From Desulfuromusa sp. (GTDB lineage Bacteria; Desulfobacterota; Desulfuromonadia; Desulfuromonadales; Geopsychrobacteraceae): a DNA stretch of 49,239 bases. The notes beneath the pieces are model-generated. The model searched no databases, was not told the origin of the DNA, and was given only the letters and a program-made list of their open reading frames with translations. Positions 44,417 through 49,239 of the stretch are shown piece after piece. The stretch spans positions 1 to 49,239 of the forward strand of contig JADGEB010000023.1 in assembly GCA_016744595.1 (NCBI GenBank), written 5' to 3'. Position numbers and translations under genes: made by a program. The first letter of the stretch is position 1, and every line of letters starts with the position of its first letter.

Positions 44417-45684
44417 GACTTTTTTTCCTGCTTATTTTCTTTGCCACATCTATTGTTCCAACAGAATCTTCGGCACTACTTCTCGAAGAGGCTCTTCAGG
44501 CTGCCCTGAAAAACCATCAGCAAATTGAATTTTCCCGTGCTGGAGAAGAACAAGCAAATGCTGCTGTCTTCTCTGCCAGAGCAGGCTTCATGCCACAGGT
44601 TGATCTAAACTACAGTTATGTCAATCGAGATCAAGATCCTCTTCAACTAGGAAATGAAAGTACGACCTTTACGATTACAGGCTCGCTTAGCTTATTTAAT
44701 GGATTACGTACTCAGCACAGCTATAGAGCTGCAAAACATCGTGCCAGAGCTGCAAAGTACCAACTTAAAGGCACAATTGCTGATATTATCCTTGCAACGA
44801 AACAGTCCTATATTGAAGTTCTGCGGACAAACCGCTCAGTAGAAACAGCTCAAGAAGGGGTCGAACTGTTAAATCAACAGCAGCATGATGCAGAACTGCA
44901 ATTCGAATACGGCCTGATTGCACGAAATGACCTGCTTCGGGTAGAAGTAGAACTTTCAAGTGCCAGACAACAGCTTTTGACAGCAGAGGGACAACTACAA
45001 ATCACCAGAAGGCAGCTTGAAAGGATCACCGGCCTGCAGCTATGCGATGAATCATTAATTGAAGAGGGTCTTCAAGAGTTCAAAGCTGAAAACAACAGCG
45101 ATATAACTGGTTATCGACAAACATTACTAGAAAAACGCAGTGAACTTAACTACCTCCGTGAACAATTATTAGCCAGCAAACGGGATCGCTCTGCCAGCAA
45201 AGGAAGCTATCTACCAAGCATTGATCTATCTTTGGCACATGAAGAATATGGTGATTCACTGACACCTGGAGACCTACCCGATACTGCAGATAATGACGAT
45301 AAACTGATGCTGAATGCACGCTGGAATTTATTTGATGGTTATGCCACCCGGAGTGCTGTTGCCGCCGCTGATGCGCGTACGAGAGCCGTTGCAGCCGAAC
45401 TTCATGACACCGAAGCCGAATTGCTACTGCAATTGGAAACTGTTTTAAACAATGCTCATATCGCTCAAGGGCGCTTAAAAGAAGCTAAAATTGGCGTAAC
45501 TCAGGCGGTGGAAAATTACCGTGTCACAGAAAATCGCTATCAACAACAACAGGCGACAACGGTTGATCTGCTTGATGCTCAATTCCTGCTAACGCGATCT
45601 CGCAATCTCGAAATCAATGCTCGTTACGATTTATTTTTATCCTCTGCATTTCTTGACAGAACTCTAGAGCGCGATCCAATCTGA
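44413..45684 (+). CDS. TolC-like outer membrane efflux protein
   Basis: The 423-residue protein begins with a signal peptide (about 1-21) and has the duplicated helical/strand pattern of outer-membrane factors: LLLEEALQAALKNHQQIEFSRAGEEQANAAVFSARAGFMPQVDLNYSY in the first half, and a second repeat near 255 (LRPEQLLASKRDRSASKGSYLPSIDLSLA-like). It forms the outer-membrane exit duct of the pump encoded by the two genes before it. It starts four bases before the permease stop. Confidence 0.9.
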   Translation: MRLFFLLIFFATSIVPTESSALLLEEALQAALKNHQQIEFSRAGEEQANAAVFSARAGFMPQVDLNYSYVNRDQDPLQLGNESTTFTITGSLSLFNGLRTQHSYRAAKHRARAAKYQLKGTIADIILATKQSYIEVLRTNRSVETAQEGVELLNQQQHDAELQFEYGLIARNDLLRVEVELSSARQQLLTAEGQLQITRRQLERITGLQLCDESLIEEGLQEFKAENNSDITGYRQTLLEKRSELNYLREQLLASKRDRSASKGSYLPSIDLSLAHEEYGDSLTPGDLPDTADNDDKLMLNARWNLFDGYATRSAVAAADARTRAVAAELHDTEAELLLQLETVLNNAHIAQGRLKEAKIGVTQAVENYRVTENRYQQQQATTVDLLDAQFLLTRSRNLEINARYDLFLSSAFLDRTLERDPI

Positions 45685-45700
45685 ATCAGGAGTCTCTTGT

Positions 45701-46234
45701 ATGCCTGTTGTTCCCTATAAACCGGAAGATATTCAGGAACCGTGTGAACTGGTTGATGCCATCCGAGCTCGCCGAGGTGGAGTTCTACTTAATCTGGATC
45801 GTATGTTGCTACACAGCCCGGCTCTGGCAACCGGATGGAATAGTTTTCTTGGCGCAATCAGGAATGACCTCGACATTCCAGCTAATTTACGCGAGCTCGC
45901 AATCTGTACTGTCGCAATACTTAATGGAGCAGACTACGAATTCATTCAACATTCACCAGAATTTTTAAAATCTGGTGGCAAAGAAACTCAACTGACGGCA
46001 TTACAACAAATTGACCTCACAGCCCCAAATAGTTTAATCTTTGATGAAGCAGAGCGTGCAGTTATCCAGCTCAGCATCGAAATGACTCGATCAGTACGAG
46101 TCAAGGATACGACCATGGCAATCGTCAAAGATGTATTGAAAAATGATCAGCACCTGGTCGAACTTATTGGGGTTATCGCAACCTACAATATGGTTTCACG
46201 TTATTTAATCGCATTGGGAATTGAACCGGAATAG
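45701..46234 (+). CDS. Carboxymuconolactone decarboxylase-family protein without CxxC
   Basis: The 177-residue helical protein has LRELAICTVAILNGADYEFIQHSPEFLKSGG, the core motif of the CMD family. It lacks the CxxC of AhpD-type members, like the gamma-carboxymuconolactone decarboxylase branch, and keeps the family His. Function is unknown. It follows the TolC-like gene by 16 bases and may be transcribed with the efflux operon, as is seen for some detoxification clusters. Confidence 0.78.
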   Translation: MPVVPYKPEDIQEPCELVDAIRARRGGVLLNLDRMLLHSPALATGWNSFLGAIRNDLDIPANLRELAICTVAILNGADYEFIQHSPEFLKSGGKETQLTALQQIDLTAPNSLIFDEAERAVIQLSIEMTRSVRVKDTTMAIVKDVLKNDQHLVELIGVIATYNMVSRYLIALGIEPE

Positions 46235-46242
46235 TAGCAAGA

Positions 46243-46647
46243 TTGGACGACAAAGTGTATAACGCAAACAACACTCACCAAAAAGCAATTGGTTATATTT
46301 TATGGATATTTGGTTTCACTGGATCGCACCGTTTTTACTACGGCAAACCGATATCAGGTACCATCTATTTTCTGACCTTGGGACTCCTTGGAATCGGCTG
46401 GATCGTTGACCTATTTCTCATCCCTTCCATGGATCGGCAAGCCAATCTTCGCTTTTTCGATGGACCCTACGACTACACTGTCGCCTGGGTTCTGTTGACT
46501 TTTCTTGGCCTTTTAGGAATCCATAGAATGTTTCTGGGGAAGTGGGTGACCGGTATTATTTTCCTGCTGACAGGTGGGATTTTTGGCTTTGGATATCTGT
46601 ATGATTTCTGGACAATAAATGAGCAAGTGTCGCAGCTGAACGGATAA
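46243..46647 (+). CDS. Double TM2-domain membrane protein
   Basis: The 134-residue protein contains two TM2 units, GFTGSHRFYYGKPISGTIYF at about residues 24-43 and GLLGIHRMFLGKWVTGIIFL at about 93-112, each with the helix pair and DFxxI-type end (VDLFLIPSM, YDFWTINEQ). TM2 proteins are found in bacteria and eukaryotes with poorly understood roles. The TTG at 46243 has a weak ribosome site; a GTG at 46255 is an alternative start. It is the last gene of the rightward run. Confidence 0.83.
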   Translation: MDDKVYNANNTHQKAIGYILWIFGFTGSHRFYYGKPISGTIYFLTLGLLGIGWIVDLFLIPSMDRQANLRFFDGPYDYTVAWVLLTFLGLLGIHRMFLGKWVTGIIFLLTGGIFGFGYLYDFWTINEQVSQLNG

Positions 46648-46761
46648 TTGCACCTCATTAACTCAATTCTAAATGTCTATCAATTCACATAACTTTCCAA
46701 AAAAATATTAATAAAACACCAGTATAACTCACAAATTACTTGACCGAGCGAACCCCATCCC

Positions 46762-46775
46762 TTACGTTAACGTAA
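46762..46775. promoter_or_regulatory. Perfect 14-base palindrome upstream of the crotonase/acyl-CoA dehydrogenase genes
   Basis: TTACGTTAACGTAA is a perfect palindrome about 44 bases before the crotonase ATG. A TTGACC lies 17 bases upstream, where a -35 element would be if the palindrome covered the -10. The sequence resembles operators reported for MerR-type acyl-CoA/branched-chain regulators (LiuR-like), but this is from memory and not verified. Confidence 0.45.
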
Positions 46776-46818
46776 TCCATATACAAAACATCGTTTCCTA
46801 TCGTTCCGGAGAACTCTC

Positions 46819-47601
46819 ATGACTTACGAAAACCTGTTAGTTGAAATTGAAAACGGTACCGCTATTGTTACGATTAACCGCCCAAAAGCTATGAATGCAC
46901 TCAATGAAAAAACCTTGATCGAATTACAAGATGCCTTTGTTAATTTTACTGCAGATGATGTGATCCAAGTCATCATTATAACTGGCAGTGGCGAAAAAGC
47001 CTTTGTTGCCGGAGCCGATATCGCTGCAATGCAACCACTGACAGCTTTGGAAGCCCGCCAATTTGCCAAACTTGGCCACCAGGTAATGCGCCACATTGAA
47101 GCTTGTCCAAAACCGGTTATTGCTGCCATCAACGGTTTTGCTCTGGGGGGTGGTTGTGAGCTGGCTCTTGGCTGTGATATCCGCGTTGCTGCGGAAAATG
47201 CCCGCTTTGGTCAACCAGAAGTCAATCTCGGTGTCATCCCCGGCTTTGGCGGAACCCAAAGGCTGGCAAGGTTGATCGGCAAAGGTCGTGCAATGGAACT
47301 GATTTTTACCGGCGACATGATTGATGCTGTTGAAGCCTATCGAATCGGGTTGGCAAACAAGATTGTTCCCCTTGATCAACTTCTGGATACCAGCAAAAAG
47401 ATGGCAGAAACCATCATCAACAAAGGACCTCATGCTGTTCGTCTGGCTAAAGAGGCGATCCGCAATGGCCTTGAACTTGACTTGGAACGTGCCAACCAAT
47501 ACGAAGCAGAACTATTTGGACTCTGTTTTGCCACTACCGACCAGAAAGAGGGAATGCTGGCTTTTTTAGAAAAACGTCAGGCAAAGTTCAAAGGTAAATA
47601 A
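46819..47601 (+). CDS. Enoyl-CoA hydratase (crotonase)
   Basis: This enzyme hydrates trans-2-enoyl-CoA to 3-hydroxyacyl-CoA. The 260-residue protein keeps both catalytic glutamates of the family: Glu114 in GGGCELALGCD and Glu134 in FGQPEVNLGVIPGFGGTQRL. The CoA/oxyanion segment is KAFVAGADIAAM. It resembles the short-chain (crotonase-type) group used in butyrate/crotonyl-CoA or beta-oxidation pathways. CCGGAGA precedes the ATG. It lies 37 bases before the acyl-CoA dehydrogenase gene and is likely co-transcribed, under the palindromic site at 46762. Confidence 0.93.
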   Translation: MTYENLLVEIENGTAIVTINRPKAMNALNEKTLIELQDAFVNFTADDVIQVIIITGSGEKAFVAGADIAAMQPLTALEARQFAKLGHQVMRHIEACPKPVIAAINGFALGGGCELALGCDIRVAAENARFGQPEVNLGVIPGFGGTQRLARLIGKGRAMELIFTGDMIDAVEAYRIGLANKIVPLDQLLDTSKKMAETIINKGPHAVRLAKEAIRNGLELDLERANQYEAELFGLCFATTDQKEGMLAFLEKRQAKFKGK

Positions 47602-47638
47602 TTTTTTCTTCAACCAGAACTGATAAAGGAGTAAATTT

Positions 47639-48787
47639 ATGCACTTTGATTTGACCGATGAACATAATTTGATGCGCCAAATGGTGCGTGAATTTGCCGA
47701 AAAAGAGATTACTCCCGGCATTCAGGAACGAGATGAAACAGAACATTTTGATCGCACAGTGATGTTTGATCGACTTGCCGAACTAGGTCTAACCGGTATT
47801 GTTTTCCCTGAGGAATATGGTGGAGCAGAAGCTGATTACATCAGTTATGCCATTGCTGTGGAAGAATTATCCAGAGTCTGTGCTTCTACCGGAGTCACCC
47901 TCTCCGCTCACCTCTCCCTTGGAGCCAACCCAATTTATGAATTTGGAACTGAAGAACAGAAACAAAAATATTTACGCCCGCTGGCTGAAGGTACCAAGTT
48001 GGGAGCCTTTGCCCTGACTGAAAACTCTGCCGGATCAGATGCCGGAGGAACCAAAACCACCGCAATTAAAGATGGTGGAGAGTGGGTTTTAAGCGGCAGT
48101 AAAATTTTTACTACTAACGGTGGTGATGCTGATACCTATATTGTCTTTGCCCGCAGCGACAAAAAAGCCCAAAAACATCACGGGATCAGTGCATATATTG
48201 TTGAAAAAGATACTCCTGGCTTCAGTTTCGGCAAAAAGGAATCAAAACTAGGCATCCGCGCATCCTCAACCCGAGAGCTGGTTTTTGAGAACTGCAGGAT
48301 TCCGGCAGAAAATCTGCTCGGCACCGAAAATGATGGCTTCAAACTGGGGATGAAGACACTTGATGGTGGACGAATCGGGATAGCAGCTCAGGCACTTGGA
48401 ATTGCCCAGGGTGCATTTGACGCCGCTGTTGCATATATGAAAGAGCGGACTCAGTTTAATAAACCACTCAGTGCCTTCCAGGGGCTGCAGTTCAAGATTG
48501 CCGATATGGCAACTCAGATTGAAGCCGCCCGACTACTAATTTACCAGTCAGCCTATAAAGCCTCGGCCAAGCAGCCCTATAGCAAAGAATCTGCTATGGC
48601 CAAAATGTATGCTTCTGATGTTGCCATGCAAATAACAACAGAAGCCGTTCAAATTTTTGGAGGCTACGGCTTTACCCGTGATTTTCCGGTAGAACGAATG
48701 TTCCGTGATGCAAAAATCACTCAGATTTATGAAGGAACGAACGAAATACAACGAATGGTTATCGGTGCCGCACTGCTCCGTTCGTAA
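47639..48787 (+). CDS. Short-chain acyl-CoA dehydrogenase
   Basis: This FAD enzyme oxidises acyl-CoA to enoyl-CoA and passes electrons to ETF. The 382-residue length is standard. Visible motifs are [16 protein letters not shown], the FAD/substrate segment [38 protein letters not shown], and the catalytic base Glu365 in [12 protein letters not shown], the position used in short-chain and butyryl-CoA dehydrogenases. The substrate is probably butyryl-CoA or a similar short acyl-CoA. It pairs with the crotonase gene before it. ETF genes, often next in such operons, are not seen because an IS3-family element starts about 13-20 bases after the stop. Confidence 0.94.
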   Translation: MHFDLTDEHNLMRQMVREFAEKEITPGIQERDETEHFDRTVMFDRLAELGLTGIVFPEEYGGAEADYISYAIAVEELSRVCASTGVTLSAHLSLGANPIYEFGTEEQKQKYLRPLAEGTKLGAFALTENSAGSDAGGTKTTAIKDGGEWVLSGSKIFTTNGGDADTYIVFARSDKKAQKHHGISAYIVEKDTPGFSFGKKESKLGIRASSTRELVFENCRIPAENLLGTENDGFKLGMKTLDGGRIGIAAQALGIAQGAFDAAVAYMKERTQFNKPLSAFQGLQFKIADMATQIEAARLLIYQSAYKASAKQPYSKESAMAKMYASDVAMQITTEAVQIFGGYGFTRDFPVERMFRDAKITQIYEGTNEIQRMVIGAALLRS

Positions 48788-48852
48788 GCTTCCCTAAAAG
48801 GTAGACAAGTCAAAAGTAGAGTTTTCTGGCACAATGCAACCAGGAGGCTCTG

Positions 48853-49119
48853 ATGAAAAAGTCACGTTTTACCGAAACTCAGATTATCGGCATTCTCAAA
48901 GAGGGAGATGCCGGTGTACAGGTCAAAGAGATCTGTCGCACGCACGGCATTTCTGATGCCACCTATTACAATTGGAAATCAAAGTATGGTGGTATGCAAG
49001 CGTCTGATTTGAAGCGTATGAAAGAGATGGAGCAGGAACTCTCTCAACTAAAACGTATGTATGCCGATATTGCCCTTGAAAATCGGGCTATGAAAGATTT
49101 GATTAAAAAAAAGCTTTAA
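48853..49119 (+). CDS. IS3-family transposase OrfA
   Basis: The 88-residue product has a helix-turn-helix (MKKSRFTETQIIGILKEGDAG ... VKEICRTHGISDATYYNWKSKYGG) followed by a leucine-zipper-like helix (MEQELSQLKRMYADIALENRAMKDLI). This is the standard OrfA of the large IS3 subgroup resembling ISXac3/IS407-type elements. OrfA alone regulates; the active transposase is the OrfAB fusion made by frameshifting at the A run near its end. AGGAGG lies nine bases before the ATG. Confidence 0.92.
   Translation: MKKSRFTETQIIGILKEGDAGVQVKEICRTHGISDATYYNWKSKYGGMQASDLKRMKEMEQELSQLKRMYADIALENRAMKDLIKKKL
49107..49113 (+). other. Programmed -1 frameshift site
   Basis: A-AAA-AAG in the correct phase near the end of orfA, within a run of eight A. 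After a -1 shift the frame continues as ALRPSDKRGAVTYLVAEHH, the normal start of OrfB. Confidence 0.82.
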
Positions 49120-49239
49120 GGCCATCTGACAAACGCGGAGCCGTAACCTATTTGGTTGCTGAGCACCATTTGTCTGTGCAGCGCAGTTGTCGTTGCATCG
49201 GTTTATCTCGGGCGGCCTACTATCGGACCCCAGTTATGC
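49113..49239 (+). CDS. IS3-family transposase OrfB, N-terminal part
   Basis: The -1 frame from 49113 encodes about 42 residues beginning ALRPSDKRGAVTYLVAEHH and continuing SVQRSCRCIGLSRAAYYR. This is the typical N-terminal region of OrfB ahead of the DDE integrase core. It runs off the right edge, so the catalytic part cannot be checked. It is expected to be made as a fusion with OrfA. Confidence 0.82.

Larger units (their letters stand above)
48800..49239 (+). mobile_element. IS3-family insertion sequence, left part (runs off the window)
   Basis: Immediately after the acyl-CoA dehydrogenase stop, the sequence holds an IS3-type orfA, an A-rich frameshift site and the start of orfB. The exact left end is not fixed; a candidate terminal stretch begins around 48800-48805. 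The right end, terminal repeat and target duplication are outside the window. Confidence 0.8.

Noticed and set aside
46924-47499. A 191-residue minus-strand frame opposite the crotonase gene
   Set aside because: Shadow frame of a well-supported crotonase; no recognisable domain.
1-49239. CRISPR arrays, tRNA or rRNA genes, phage modules, toxin-antitoxin pairs or defence systems
   Set aside because: I saw no regularly spaced repeats, no tRNA-like cloverleaf and no genes of these classes.

Overview
The window reads as chromosomal DNA of a mesophilic or marine member of the Desulfuromonadia (the former Desulfuromonas/Geobacter group of Deltaproteobacteria). This rests on inference from gene content, not on a marker gene: a HesB-like selenoprotein, a two-iron desulfoferrodoxin, a cytochrome bd operon with a DUF4492 gene, a GspE-N/receiver fusion protein, a PocR-GGDEF cyclase, a fused biotin carboxylase/biotin carrier with a separate carboxyltransferase, and crotonase plus acyl-CoA dehydrogenase genes. 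No rRNA or tRNA gene was recognised. One structural RNA, 6S RNA, is present.

Layout. Bases 1-78 are the edge of an IS256-like element that cuts off comEC. From 78 to 7768 a leftward gene run holds comEC', fbp, a CysZ/EI24 membrane protein, a nucleotide-sugar-epimerase-like SDR, pepN, a membrane-anchored protein, dcd and an unusual ferredoxin. Bases 7907-11596 hold a DUF2007/zinc-ribbon protein, ilvA, a four-helix membrane protein and a crotonase lacking both usual catalytic glutamates. Bases 11743-12346 carry an FmdB-type zinc ribbon and a HesB-like selenoprotein with an in-frame UGA and a good downstream SECIS-type hairpin. Bases 12434-15474 are the leftward cytochrome bd operon (DUF4492, cydA, cydB and a 28-residue CydX-like peptide). 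YgiQ, an acyl-CoA carboxylase pair, desulfoferrodoxin and 6S RNA follow to 23400.

Bases 23486-27409 hold TraB-like, rhomboid, YbaK, sirtuin and AhpD-like genes. A GspE-N/receiver fusion protein follows, then a leftward block (MogA/MoaB, a repeat-like hypothetical, a SPOR protein, an EF-G paralogue, coaX, birA, nadC). Bases 36305-39972 hold an OmpA lipoprotein, nhaA and a diguanylate cyclase. A complete RND efflux operon (adaptor, permease, TolC-like) with a carboxymuconolactone-decarboxylase-family gene and a double TM2 protein runs to 46647. The right end holds crotonase, acyl-CoA dehydrogenase and the start of an IS3-family element with a clear frameshift site.

How the genes work together. 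Biotin ligase (birA) would charge the biotin carrier of the acyl-CoA carboxylase. That carboxylase, two crotonases and an acyl-CoA dehydrogenase point to fatty-acid or branched acyl-CoA turnover. Cytochrome bd and desulfoferrodoxin together handle oxygen and superoxide in an otherwise anaerobic lifestyle. The most interesting local feature is the pair of small metal/Fe-S-type proteins at 11743-12346: one is a convincing selenoprotein, and the other ends in UGA-GGT-TAA with a small hairpin at a SECIS-like distance. I see no defence island, CRISPR array or secondary-metabolite cluster.
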